From the NCBI GenBank assembly GCA_022484565.1, contig JAKVKZ010000002.1, positions 29,615 through 93,614 of the forward strand: a stretch of 64,000 nucleotides of DNA. Direction: 5' to 3'. The stretch comes from Muribaculaceae bacterium. GTDB lineage: Bacteria; Bacteroidota; Bacteroidia; Bacteroidales; Muribaculaceae. The notes under the pieces are model-generated. The model made no database searches and was not told the origin of the DNA. It worked only from the letters and a program-made list of their open reading frames with translations. Made by a program: the position numbers and the translations under genes. Within the stretch, counting starts at the first letter, position 1; the number at the start of each line of letters is the position of its first letter. Of this stretch, positions 1 through 8,222 are shown piece after piece.

Positions 1-650
1 CCGGGAATTTGAGCCATGCGGTCGATAAGTTCAGGAAGCATCATTTTGCCATAAAGGTCAACGCCATAGGAAGACAAGTCCTGAGCAATCACATTGAATT
101 CCTTAACGCCTTTTGCCACAAGCGATTCCACTTCAGCGAGAAGCTGTTCCATCGGTACGGAAGTGTGGCGACCTGTGATTAAAGGAATTGCGCAGAAGGC
201 GCAAAAACGATTGCAACCTTCAGATATTTTAAGATAAGCGAAATGCGACGGGGTGGTGAGAATACGTTCGTAAGGTTTTGTGGGAGGGTTCTGCTTTTTC
301 AAATCCGAAATAAGGTTAGCCCAATCGAATTTGCCATAGAACTTGTCAACTTCAGGAATTTCCATCTTCAGCTCATCGAAATAGCGTTGTGAGAGGCATC
401 CCATTACATAAAGATGACGGATGCGGCCCTGCTTTTTCGCCTGAACATATTGCAGAATAGTATTTACAGATTCCTCTTTGGCATCGCCTATAAATCCACA
501 TGTGTTTATCACAACAATCTCGCCGCACACATTGTCGGAATCGTGAGCCACATCGTAACCTACGTCCTTGAAACGTTTCAGCAGACGTTCGGAGTCCACC
601 AGATTTTTTGAACAACCCAGTGTGATAACATCGATTCTATTTTTCTTCAT
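1..650 (-). CDS. rimO: Ribosomal protein uS12 methylthiotransferase RimO, C-terminally cut by the window edge
   Basis: Radical-SAM methylthiotransferase that adds a methylthio group to an aspartate of ribosomal protein S12 in the cytoplasm. Reading from the ATG at 648-650, about 216 residues are present. They start MKKNRIDVITLGCSKNLVDS, the N-terminal UPF0004/MTTase domain with its first cluster cysteine in LGCSKN, followed by NTCGFI (second cluster cysteine) and GCLSQRY (third). The radical SAM motif C-x3-C-x2-C is seen in EGCNRFCAFC, about residues 146-153. GCSKNLVDSE favours RimO over the related tRNA enzyme MiaB. The rest of the radical SAM barrel and the TRAM domain lie beyond base 1. 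The gene begins 24 nt after the ftsY stop codon and is probably cotranscribed with it. Confidence 0.93.
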   Translation of the reverse strand, partial: MKKNRIDVITLGCSKNLVDSERLLKRFKDVGYDVAHDSDNVCGEIVVINTCGFIGDAKEESVNTILQYVQAKKQGRIRHLYVMGCLSQRYFDELKMEIPEVDKFYGKFDWANLISDLKKQNPPTKPYERILTTPSHFAYLKISEGCNRFCAFCAIPLITGRHTSVPMEQLLAEVESLVAKGVKEFNVIAQDLSSYGVDLYGKMMLPELIDRMAQIP

Positions 651-674
651 CTTATTGATTGCGAAGCAAACTGA

Positions 675-1631
675 TTATTTGCCGAAGAGGGATTTAACAA
701 ATTCATCCTTGTGGAACACCTGAAGATCCTCCATGCCTTCGCCAAGTCCGATATATTTAACAGGAATCTTGAATTGGTCGCTTATGCCAATCACCACACC
801 GCCTTTGGCAGTGCCGTCGAGTTTTGTGACAGCAAGCTCATTGACATCGGTTGCGGCAACAAACTGCTTGGCCTGCTCAAACGCATTCTGCCCAGTGGAG
901 CCATCAAGAACGAGAAGGACTTCCTCAGGAGCATCGGGTATGACCTTGCGCATCACATTCTTAATCTTGGTGAGTTCGTCCATAAGTCCCTTTTTGTTGT
1001 GAAGACGTCCGGCAGTGTCGATAATGACAACATCGGCATTTTGAGCCTTAGCGGAAGAAACAGCATCGAAAGCCACAGACGCGGGGTCAGACCCCATTTG
1101 CTGCTTAACGACAGGCACTCCTACGCGTTCGCCCCAAATGTCGAGCTGCTCAACAGCAGCAGCCCTGAAAGTGTCGGCTGCACCAAGAATAACCTTGTTG
1201 CCAGCCTTTTTATATTGGTATGCAAGTTTGCCGATAGTAGTGGTCTTACCCACACCATTCACGCCAACCACCAAAATCACATAAGGCTTTTTATCGGCAG
1301 GAACCTGAAAATCATCGCTGCTGTCAGTGCTGTTTTCAGCAAGGAGTTCTGTGATTTCTTCGCAAAGGAGGTCGTTGAGTTCGGAAGCGCTAACGTATTT
1401 GTCGCGAGCCACACGTTCCTGAATGCGGTCGAGAATTTTCAGAGTGGTGTCGACGCCAACATCGGAAGAGATGAAAACCTCTTCAAGATTGTCGAGAACA
1501 TCATCATCAATTTTAGACTTTCCGGCAATGGCACGAGTAAGTTTGGAAAACAGTCCGCCCTTAGTTTTTGACAATCCTTTGTCGAGCGTTTCCTTCTTTT
1601 CCTTTGAGAACAAATTAAAAAAGCTCCCCAT
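675..1631 (-). CDS. ftsY: Signal recognition particle receptor FtsY
   Basis: SRP-type GTPase that docks ribosome-SRP complexes at the inner membrane for cotranslational insertion. It has 318 residues with only a short charged N-terminal extension (MGSFFNLFSKEKK) rather than the long acidic A domain of E. coli FtsY. The NG domain follows: P-loop GVNGVGKTTT near residue 122, DTFRAAA, DTAGR near residue 202, TKLDGTAKGG near the C terminus, and GLGEGMEDL at the end. The TAACTTTG motif on the minus strand at 1655-1662 gives a plausible own promoter downstream of mutS2; rimO follows 24 nt later. Ordinary length and motifs. Confidence 0.97.
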   Translation of the reverse strand: MGSFFNLFSKEKKETLDKGLSKTKGGLFSKLTRAIAGKSKIDDDVLDNLEEVFISSDVGVDTTLKILDRIQERVARDKYVSASELNDLLCEEITELLAENSTDSSDDFQVPADKKPYVILVVGVNGVGKTTTIGKLAYQYKKAGNKVILGAADTFRAAAVEQLDIWGERVGVPVVKQQMGSDPASVAFDAVSSAKAQNADVVIIDTAGRLHNKKGLMDELTKIKNVMRKVIPDAPEEVLLVLDGSTGQNAFEQAKQFVAATDVNELAVTKLDGTAKGGVVIGISDQFKIPVKYIGLGEGMEDLQVFHKDEFVKSLFGK

Positions 1632-1654
1632 ATCGCAACAAATTAATTAATATG

Positions 1655-1662
1655 CAAAGTTA
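1655..1662 (-). promoter_or_regulatory. -7 promoter element of ftsY
   Basis: Minus-strand TAACTTTG matches the Bacteroidetes TAnnTTTG element 24 nt upstream of the ftsY ATG. No clear TTTG is seen 19-21 nt further upstream, so only half of the promoter is supported. Confidence 0.5.
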
Positions 1663-1744
1663 CTAAAAAAAATCCGTAATAAACCTATGAGAGAAACTCA
1701 AATAAGGTAATGGTAATTAAATACGGCACATTCTATAGCTGCCA

Positions 1745-4189
1745 TCAGAATTCCACTACGGTGATACCTGCGCCTCCAAGCTGCACATGCTCATCGTGGA
1801 ATGACTTTACGCCTCTAATAGTGGAAAGATATTGGCGGATACATTCACGAAGCGCACCAGTGCCAGTGCCATGAAGGATGCGGACACGCTGCGAATTGAA
1901 TTGCAGAGCATCGTCGATGAAATAGGTGACTGCCTGAACAGCCTCGTCCGCCCGCATACCACGGACATCAATATCTTCCTTGAACTGAAGTTGGCGTGAA
2001 CGCAATTCATCGGAAGTTGACGAACTGACGAAAGATGCGGCCTTCTGCACAGCCTTAGGATGACGCAATGTGCGTTTAAGCCTTGAAACGCTGACGCGTG
2101 ACTTGAAATTGCCGAAAGTGACAGTAGCCGTCTTTCCGCTAAGTTCGGTAATCTGACCTACCGAATCGCCATCGTCGAGGGTGACGAAATCGCCTGCGGC
2201 AATCGGTGCTGATGAAAGTTGCGGCTGTGGCTTCTGCGGCTGTTTGCGCTTTCTTGGTGTGGCCAAAGGACGCAATTTGATGCCTTCCTCATCGGCTGAT
2301 GCAAGGCGCTGCTTGAACTCTTCAAGTTCCTGACGTACATCCTTAGTCTTTTCCTTTTCAGCCTGAGCCTTTTTTATCTCGCTGATGGTGCGCTCTATGC
2401 TTGAATTGCTGCTCGCTATAATTTCGGCAGCTTCCGTCTTTGCCGCCTTGATGATTTCTTTGCGCTCGGCTTTCAGCTTTTCGAGCGATTCATTGTACTG
2501 TTCGGCTATCGCATCGAGTTTCTTTTCCTTAGCATGAATGTCGCTGCGCTTGTTTTCCCAATAACGGCGGTCGCGGGCAATGTCGAGGAGATATTTGTCC
2601 ATGTTGATGTAATCGCTGCCCACAATGGATTCAGCTTCGGAAATAACATCCTGCGGCAGACCGATTTTACGTGCTATCTCCACAGCAAAAGAGCTGCCCG
2701 GATAGCCGATAGACAACTGGAACAATGGCCGCATACGCTGACGGTCGTAAAGCATAGCGCCGTTAACTATTCCATCAGTGGCATCGGCAAAATGCTTCAG
2801 ATTCTGATAATGCGTGGTAATCACACCGAAGACCTGCCTGGAATTAAGCCGGCCAAGCACCGACTGAGCTATTGCGCCACCAATCTGAGGCTCGGTGCCG
2901 CCACCGAACTCGTCGATAAGGACAAGCGACTTGGCACTGCCGTGATTAAGGAACATTTTCATGTTGGTGAGGTGAGAACTGTAGGTGCTGAGATCGTCCT
3001 CGATAGACTGCTCGTCGCCGATGTCGATGAAAAGGTCGGAGAAAACGCCTATGTGAGAATTTTCATAAACGGGCGGAATTATGCCGCATTGCGTCATGTA
3101 CTGGATTATTCCGACAGTTTTCAGACACACGGATTTGCCTCCGGCATTAGGGCCAGAAATAAGAAGAATCCTATCGGCAGAGGAGAGAGATATGTTAAGC
3201 GGCACAACCTGTTTGCCCTGCTCGCGCAACGAGAGCAGAAGGCCAGGATGAACAGCGTGATACCAATCAATTTGCGGTTCGCGCTCAATATGCGGCATTT
3301 TAGCATCAATGTCGGTGGCAAACAACGCCTTGGCGCGGACGAAATCAATAAGTCCGAGGATGCGGTAGGAATCGAGAAGATTATCAATGTCGGGACGGAC
3401 AGCGTCGGCAACAGTGACGAGAATCCTGATGATTTCCCTGCGTTCGTCGGATTGAAGTTCACGGATATTATTGTTGGCCTCTACAATTTCGGCAGGCTCG
3501 ATGAAAATAGTCTTGCCTGTGGCAGATTCATCATGTACAATTCCATGAAATTTGCGCTTGTTAGCGGGAGAAACAGGAATGACAAGACGACCGTCGCGCA
3601 TGGAAGGAGCAACATCCTTGTCAAGAATCCCGGACTGGCGTCCAGCACTCATGATTCGGCGGAGAATGCCGTTGATGCTGGCGGTGGTGGAAGCAATTGA
3701 GCGGCGAATGTCGTGAAGTTCAGGTGAGGCATTGTCCTTGATGTGTCCAAATTTGTCGAGGACACGGTCAATCTGGGCAATAATGGCAGGGAAAGCCTGC
3801 ATTGGCGCCACCATAGCCGTGAGAGCCGGAAATTGCGGTTTTGACTCGCCATCGGGGAGAGCAAAGAATTTGACAATATTCCCGATAGTGTCGAGAGAGC
3901 GGCGGAGATTGAAAAGGTCGTCCTCGGTCATGAAAGAACCTGCCGCACGGATTGCAGTGAGCGAAGGAGTAAGGTCGAAGAAATAGTTAAGCGGAAATTC
4001 CACGCTGCTTTGGATGATGGACAGAAATTCATTGGTCTGAGCGAGCAGCTTGGTCACCACATCAAAGTTAGGAGAAAATGTCATCGCCTCACATTGAGCC
4101 ACGCCAAGCGGACTCATGCAATGTGACTGGATGAGGTGCCTGACAGCCGAAAATCCGACTTTGTCTTCGAAATTACTGGGGTAAATCAT
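1745..4189 (-). CDS. mutS2: MutS2 family ATPase/endonuclease with C-terminal Smr domain
   Basis: MutS2 proteins act in the cytoplasm on branched DNA or collided ribosomes rather than in mismatch repair. Length is 814 residues. The core and clamp region (1-320) is followed by the MutS ATPase domain with Walker A GPNAGGKS near residue 346 and Walker B LVLIDEFGGGTEP near 423. A long charged coiled coil covers about 520-640, then a KOW-like segment (GDFVTLDDGDSVGQI). The Smr nuclease domain sits at 733-814, with DVRGMRADEA and RILHGTGTGALR. MIYPSNFEDKVGF is the expected family start. A promoter lies so close to this ATG that the mRNA may be leaderless (see findings). It is followed by ftsY after 113 nt. 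Confidence 0.96.
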   Translation of the reverse strand: MIYPSNFEDKVGFSAVRHLIQSHCMSPLGVAQCEAMTFSPNFDVVTKLLAQTNEFLSIIQSSVEFPLNYFFDLTPSLTAIRAAGSFMTEDDLFNLRRSLDTIGNIVKFFALPDGESKPQFPALTAMVAPMQAFPAIIAQIDRVLDKFGHIKDNASPELHDIRRSIASTTASINGILRRIMSAGRQSGILDKDVAPSMRDGRLVIPVSPANKRKFHGIVHDESATGKTIFIEPAEIVEANNNIRELQSDERREIIRILVTVADAVRPDIDNLLDSYRILGLIDFVRAKALFATDIDAKMPHIEREPQIDWYHAVHPGLLLSLREQGKQVVPLNISLSSADRILLISGPNAGGKSVCLKTVGIIQYMTQCGIIPPVYENSHIGVFSDLFIDIGDEQSIEDDLSTYSSHLTNMKMFLNHGSAKSLVLIDEFGGGTEPQIGGAIAQSVLGRLNSRQVFGVITTHYQNLKHFADATDGIVNGAMLYDRQRMRPLFQLSIGYPGSSFAVEIARKIGLPQDVISEAESIVGSDYINMDKYLLDIARDRRYWENKRSDIHAKEKKLDAIAEQYNESLEKLKAERKEIIKAAKTEAAEIIASSNSSIERTISEIKKAQAEKEKTKDVRQELEEFKQRLASADEEGIKLRPLATPRKRKQPQKPQPQLSSAPIAAGDFVTLDDGDSVGQITELSGKTATVTFGNFKSRVSVSRLKRTLRHPKAVQKAASFVSSSTSDELRSRQLQFKEDIDVRGMRADEAVQAVTYFIDDALQFNSQRVRILHGTGTGALRECIRQYLSTIRGVKSFHDEHVQLGGAGITVVEF

Positions 4190-4193
4190 AGCG

Positions 4194-4224
4194 CAAAGTT
4201 AGCGAGTTTCAGCGTCATAGCCAA
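4194..4224 (-). promoter_or_regulatory. mutS2 promoter abutting the start codon
   Basis: On the minus strand TTG (4222-4224), exactly 20 nt, then TAACTTTG (4194-4201). This fits the Bacteroidetes -33/-7 consensus. The last base of the -7 element is 4 nt before the A of the mutS2 ATG at 4189, so transcription should begin at or within a few bases of the start codon. Confidence 0.7.
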
Positions 4225-4313
4225 TATTAAAGAATTATTTTTATGCTGATGAAGAAAAGGCTGATTTCGCAAGCAGGCGGTAACAGAGGAGAAAAAGAAG
4301 TTTTGCCGCAGAT

Positions 4314-4345
4314 ATTGCGGAGTAAGCAGAAATGGAGTAAATTTG
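4314..4345 (+). promoter_or_regulatory. Promoter for the zinc-ribbon membrane protein gene
   Basis: ATTG (4314-4317), 20 nt, TAAATTTG (4338-4345). The element overlaps a possible TTG start at 4343, which makes the ATG at 4364 the better start, with a leader of about 12 nt. Confidence 0.6.
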
Positions 4346-4363
4346 CAGTGTAAAACCACAATA

Positions 4364-5092
4364 ATGAGAGAAAGAGATAAAAAAGGAGATTCTTTAGAGG
4401 ACCTGAATGCAGTGAAGCCACTAAAGGCGAATGAAATCGAGCCAAAGACCAAGATAAAGGACATTGTCAGCTCATTTCCTGAAACGGCAACGATTTTTGC
4501 CAATTACGGGGGCATAGGCGACGGTGAACAGTCGGTGGAATCGTTTTGCTTCGCCAGAGGGATCGACGTGCTTTCAGTGTGGAACGATATAACCGCAAAG
4601 GTGAAAATTGAAGCCGCACGGCCAGTGAGCAATCCGCAATTCACAGTTGAACCGAAATCCACAGAGCCAAAATGCTGGTTTTGCGGAACAGGCAAACCTC
4701 AAAAGGCATTCTGTTATGACGTGAATCTTGTGAAGGTGATAGGCAAACAGGAAAGTGCAGACAGAGAAATAACGACAATACAGAAAACGACAGTATTTAT
4801 ACCACGTTGCGAGCAATGCGCGAGGACACATGATGTGCGCCATTCGGTGGCATTGGGTTTGGCGATAGTGATTTGCGTGCTGACACTTGCCGGAAGTATG
4901 CTGGCAGCCGAGGCAATCACCGCATGGAACATATTCATATCGCTTATTTTCAGCTTATTGCTCGCCATAGGAATATATTATGGCGTGAAGTGGGCGATAA
5001 GCAAGATATTCAAGACAAGGAACTACAGCGACGTGCATAATTACCCGGCAATTGTGGAATTGCTGACAAAAGGCTGGTCGCTGGAAGAATAA
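4364..5092 (+). CDS. Membrane protein with an ScdA_N-like segment, a four-cysteine zinc ribbon and two transmembrane helices
   Basis: Unrecognised as a whole. Using the ATG at 4364 gives 242 residues; the frame is open to a TTG at 4343, but that lies inside the promoter. Residues about 25-70 (KIKDIVSSFPETATIFANYG...) resemble the ScdA/RIC N-terminal domain (DUF542), in which a short helix is followed by GIDxCC. Here the diagnostic cysteine pair is missing. A probable zinc ribbon has CWFC at 104-107 and CEQC at 149-152. Two hydrophobic helices span about 161-210, followed by a basic cytoplasmic tail (KIFKTRNYSD). It stands alone, divergent from mutS2 and convergent with the ATPase gene. A membrane-bound sensor is possible but unproven. 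Confidence 0.55.
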   Translation: MRERDKKGDSLEDLNAVKPLKANEIEPKTKIKDIVSSFPETATIFANYGGIGDGEQSVESFCFARGIDVLSVWNDITAKVKIEAARPVSNPQFTVEPKSTEPKCWFCGTGKPQKAFCYDVNLVKVIGKQESADREITTIQKTTVFIPRCEQCARTHDVRHSVALGLAIVICVLTLAGSMLAAEAITAWNIFISLIFSLLLAIGIYYGVKWAISKIFKTRNYSDVHNYPAIVELLTKGWSLEE

Positions 5093-5169
5093 AAATAAGG
5101 CATGTGAATCAGAAATTATCCTGCTTCAACATGTCTAAATTATAAAGTATTCAGAAGCAAATGCCAGCA

Positions 5170-6372
5170 TCAATACAAGAAACCGAATAGCCAAAGAGGA
5201 ATGCGATTGTGATGCCCATATTCGATATTTCCTATTGCAAGATAGCTGTTGGGCAAATCTTTAATCTGATTAAAAGTTTTGTAATCGCCTCCAACCTCAA
5301 ATGTGAAGCTTTCATCAACAAGAAAATCTCCAGTGCCAGTGAAAGATAGCTCATGCTGCTGCTTCAACTGATTGGCAAAGAAAGTTTCACGAACATTGCC
5401 AATTTCGACATTTGATGATAGAGCGTACATCAAATTGGTGTTGTCGAAATAGATTTTTTCTGGTTTTGCCAACTGACTGAATTTTTTCTTGCCTGAATAC
5501 AGTACCGTGAGCAAAGCAGCATCGTTGAGCATGGAAAGCATCTTGATGACCATCTGGCGCGAAGTTTCGAGCAGGGTGCCCATTTTAGTGACATTCAGCT
5601 GAAATGGAACCGACGTGGAAATTATGGAGAGAAAACGTTTCATCTTCGCAATGGTGAGATGCTCGACATAGTTTACACTCGGTAAATCCACATCGAGGAT
5701 AGTGGAGATAATTTGCTGAAGTTCTATTGGGTAAGCCTCAAGAACATCCTTGTAAATAGGGTAATAGCCATGCCGCAAATATTCTTCGAATAAAGGAAGA
5801 ACTTTTATTTTTGAAACGATTTCCTTTTCTATGTCGGAATGTCCATCCAAAATATCCTGCAAAGGATAAGGTTTGAATTTTCCTTTGTCCTGAAATTCAA
5901 TGTACTCTCTGAATGAAAGTCCCGGCATATTATAGAACAGGCAACGGCGTGACAAATCGGCTTGACGCATATTGATGTTGAGCATAGAAGATCCAGAGAA
6001 AACTATATGCAGCAAGGGGTAGCCATCGTAAATGTTCTTGAGTTCCTGCGCCCAATTATCGTAAGGATAACGATGCACCTCGTCGATGAAAATATGCGTA
6101 CCACCATGGGTGTAGTGATATTCAACCAACTCAATAAGCCTGTGCTCGGAGAACCATAAATCATCAAGAGAAACATAAACTGCCTGCCCGGAATTGAAAT
6201 TCCGGATTTTCATTCGCTGCAACATCAGCGTCGTTTTCCCGACACCTCTTGCACCTTTTATGCAAATCATGCGGGAGTCCCAAAGAATTTTTTCATAAAG
6301 GAACCGGATACACGTCATATTCACAGCGGATACCAAGCGAGCTGATTTAATGTAAAGGTCGGATATTTCCAT
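5170..6372 (-). CDS. AAA_14/DUF4143 family ATPase
   Basis: A 400-residue P-loop ATPase of the family common in Bacteroidetes and archaea: an AAA_14 domain followed by a DUF4143 region with a winged-helix segment and a nuclease-like fold at the C terminus. Visible motifs are Walker A GARGVGKTT near residue 39, Walker B HIFIDEVHRYP near 94, the helix-turn-helix-like stretch MGTLLETSRQMVIKMLSML near 280, and the characteristic ending TFEVGGDYKTFNQI...IPLWLFGFLY. The cellular role of this family is poorly known. Regulation looks specific: its promoter region carries a 32-bp-spaced array of palindromes (6413-6492), so autoregulation is a reasonable inference. It is a single-gene unit, convergent with 4364-5092. 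Confidence 0.85.
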   Translation of the reverse strand: MEISDLYIKSARLVSAVNMTCIRFLYEKILWDSRMICIKGARGVGKTTLMLQRMKIRNFNSGQAVYVSLDDLWFSEHRLIELVEYHYTHGGTHIFIDEVHRYPYDNWAQELKNIYDGYPLLHIVFSGSSMLNINMRQADLSRRCLFYNMPGLSFREYIEFQDKGKFKPYPLQDILDGHSDIEKEIVSKIKVLPLFEEYLRHGYYPIYKDVLEAYPIELQQIISTILDVDLPSVNYVEHLTIAKMKRFLSIISTSVPFQLNVTKMGTLLETSRQMVIKMLSMLNDAALLTVLYSGKKKFSQLAKPEKIYFDNTNLMYALSSNVEIGNVRETFFANQLKQQHELSFTGTGDFLVDESFTFEVGGDYKTFNQIKDLPNSYLAIGNIEYGHHNRIPLWLFGFLY

Positions 6373-6396
6373 AATTCATGAATTAAATTGATGCTG

Positions 6397-6404
6397 CAAA
6401 TATA
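6397..6404 (-). promoter_or_regulatory. -7 element of the AAA ATPase gene
   Basis: Minus-strand TATATTTG, 25 nt upstream of the ATG at 6372. A TTTG on the minus strand at 6421-6424 lies inside the first palindrome at 16 nt spacing, so a protein bound to the repeat should compete with RNA polymerase. Confidence 0.55.
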
Positions 6405-6412
6405 CTAAAAAT

Positions 6413-6492
6413 GTTACTTACAAATAACAAAATAGGAGAAAATTGTTATTTACAGATAACAAAATCAGCTGAAAACGTTACTTGGAGATAAC
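6413..6492. repeat. Three 16-bp palindromic repeats at 32-bp period (operator-like array)
   Basis: Copies at 6413-6428 (GTTACTTACAAATAAC), 6445-6460 (GTTATTTACAGATAAC) and 6477-6492 (GTTACTTGGAGATAAC). Each is a 7-2-7 inverted repeat with one or two mismatches. Start-to-start spacing is exactly 32 bp, about three helical turns, so all copies face the same side of the DNA. A half-matching fourth copy (GTTACTTGTAAATATG) is at 6543-6558. The array lies directly upstream of the ATPase gene and overlaps its promoter. Confidence 0.85.
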
Positions 6493-6574
6493 GTTTTTGG
6501 GGCATGAAAATAGATGAATTGGGCTGACTATGCTGGAAATCAGTTACTTGTAAATATGATGGGTGAAGAATGAA

Positions 6575-7318
6575 TTAATCTTTGGAATTGCCAGTGCTTA
6601 CTGGAAAGACGCGCCAAAGAAAAGAAGGAATAAGACGCCAGAAAAGCACCAAGACGGAATAACGCCAATCAATAATCTTGACATGGCGACGATGAATTAT
6701 GGCACGATAGATTGAGTGCGCCACACGTTCGGGACGGAGCAGCATAGGGTAGTGGTTGCCGTCGTCGAGAAGCGGTGTGTCGACAAATCCTGGACGGATG
6801 TCGGTGACATGAATATTCAAGTGCTGCAAATGAACCAATTGGGCGAGGGCAGTGAGATATGTGGCCTGATAACTTTTTGAGGCACTATAGCTGGCCGCGA
6901 CACCAATGCCACGAGTAGCAGCGATTGATGAGATAGCAGCGATGTGACCTGAACCTCTTAATTTGAAATAATTGAGAGCGGCATTAATCATGGCGGTGAA
7001 GCCAGTGACATCAACGGAAATTGTGGACATTTCAACATCGAGGTCAACGTCGGGGTTCTGAAAGCCGACACCAGAGGCGAGGAAAAACACATCCATTCCA
7101 CCGATTTTGGTGATTAGGTCGTAGAGACGATTGTCAGCACCTTCCTCACAGACATCTATCTCTTGCATTTCCACCTGAAGCGGAGCTTCGGACTGAAGTT
7201 CACGCAATTTTTCCTCGTTACGCGAGGCAATGCCAACCCGCCAACCTGCCTTGATGAATTCACGGGCAACACAGCGGCCAATTCCTGAAGAAGCACCGAT
7301 GATGACTATTTTCTTCAT
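6575..7318 (-). CDS. Short-chain dehydrogenase/reductase (SDR)
   Basis: A 247-residue classical SDR: N-terminal Rossmann motif VIIGASSGIG (residues 5-14), a conserved FLASGVG in place of NNAG, a serine in SSIAA, and the catalytic Y-x3-K in YSASK near residue 145. DIRPGFVDTPLL is typical after the active site. A hydrophobic C-terminal stretch (about 222-240) could touch the membrane. The substrate cannot be read from sequence. It is the last gene of a six-gene minus-strand operon starting at 10759 (13 nt after the preceding stop), so a role in lipid or envelope metabolism is suggested only by company. Confidence 0.9.
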   Translation of the reverse strand: MKKIVIIGASSGIGRCVAREFIKAGWRVGIASRNEEKLRELQSEAPLQVEMQEIDVCEEGADNRLYDLITKIGGMDVFFLASGVGFQNPDVDLDVEMSTISVDVTGFTAMINAALNYFKLRGSGHIAAISSIAATRGIGVAASYSASKSYQATYLTALAQLVHLQHLNIHVTDIRPGFVDTPLLDDGNHYPMLLRPERVAHSIYRAIIHRRHVKIIDWRYSVLVLFWRLIPSFLWRVFPVSTGNSKD

Positions 7319-7331
7319 AGATTAAGACGGA

Positions 7332-8222
7332 TTATTTTGCAGTCTTTTCAGGTGGCGGAAGTGGAGGATTGCTGCCATCGGAGTTGTCGGGCGGAGGGAA
7401 TTTGGGCCAATGGCTCTTTGAAAGCGGAAGCGTGTAGAAAATAGAGAAAGTGCCATAGACACGCGAACCACGAGCGCCATATCCCGGAATGTACCAAGGA
7501 GACGAATTGTAATTGTCCTTGCACTTGAACATCATTCGATAGCGCACAGACCAACCCATGGAAACATTTCCGATGATTTTTGCGCGGACCGCAAACAACA
7601 ATTCGCCCCACAAAGCGTGGGAATGCTGATTAGTGATGTCGAAAGTGCCAGTCTCATTCCAATAGCCTGCCGTAGGCGTGATATTGGTGATGTCGTAGGT
7701 GAACTTGGAATAGCCAAGCCGGAATCCGAACATTGCCTTGTAATCGGGAATCTTTGAGTAGAGGAAATTATAGTTGGCACCAATTTTGGCATAAGGAGTG
7801 AGAGAAGTCTTGTAAGTGAAGTTCATGTCCTCCGGGGAACTGTTGGCACGGCCCATACCAATTTCGACAGTAGGGAACAAACGGTTCCAAAGGCTGATTT
7901 CAGCAGAGAAATCCACACCTCCATAAGATTGCTTGAAAGCCTGCAAAATAGGGTCGAAAACGTTAACTCCAATAGTGATACCGCTCATCAAAGGATAGAT
8001 GACGCGTTTGGCACGCTGCAAAGAGTCGGCACGCAAAGCGGAATCAGAGGGGACGGTGTCGCCAGTGACGAAAGAGTGGAAAAAACCGCCCTTTTTCTTT
8101 TCAGGAGGCAGAATCTTGTTAGTGGTTGGAGTGACAGGCGAAATGTGCCTTTCCTGCGCAAAAGCCGCAGAAGAAGAAAGAATCAGAACAGACAATATGG
8201 AGAAAAACAGACTTCGCATCAT
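7332..8222 (-). CDS. Outer-membrane beta-barrel-like protein (DUF6048-like)
   Basis: A 296-residue secreted protein: signal peptide MMRSLFFSILSVLILSSSAAFAQ, a proline/lysine-rich linker, then alternating aromatic/glycine strands (IGVNVFDPILQAF, YAKIGANYNFLY, MFGFRLGYSKFTYDI, GELLFAVRAKI) ending FSIFYTLPLS, consistent with a small outer-membrane barrel. A proline-rich tail follows. I believe this is the DUF6048 family, which in Bacteroidales regularly sits next to the DUF6452 lipoprotein encoded just upstream; the assignment is from memory. Its start codon overlaps the lipoprotein stop by 4 nt, indicating translational coupling. Confidence 0.7.
   Translation of the reverse strand: MMRSLFFSILSVLILSSSAAFAQERHISPVTPTTNKILPPEKKKGGFFHSFVTGDTVPSDSALRADSLQRAKRVIYPLMSGITIGVNVFDPILQAFKQSYGGVDFSAEISLWNRLFPTVEIGMGRANSSPEDMNFTYKTSLTPYAKIGANYNFLYSKIPDYKAMFGFRLGYSKFTYDITNITPTAGYWNETGTFDITNQHSHALWGELLFAVRAKIIGNVSMGWSVRYRMMFKCKDNYNSSPWYIPGYGARGSRVYGTFSIFYTLPLSKSHWPKFPPPDNSDGSNPPLPPPEKTAK

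Noticed and set aside
711-1571. 286-codon frame on the plus strand
   Set aside because: Antisense to ftsY, which has all family motifs; no promoter and no recognisable product.
2534-3700. 388-codon frame on the plus strand
   Set aside because: Antisense shadow of mutS2 arising from codon bias.
6413-6492. Possible CRISPR array
   Set aside because: Repeats are 16 bp, palindromic and imperfect, with 16-bp spacers; no cas genes. They fit operators.
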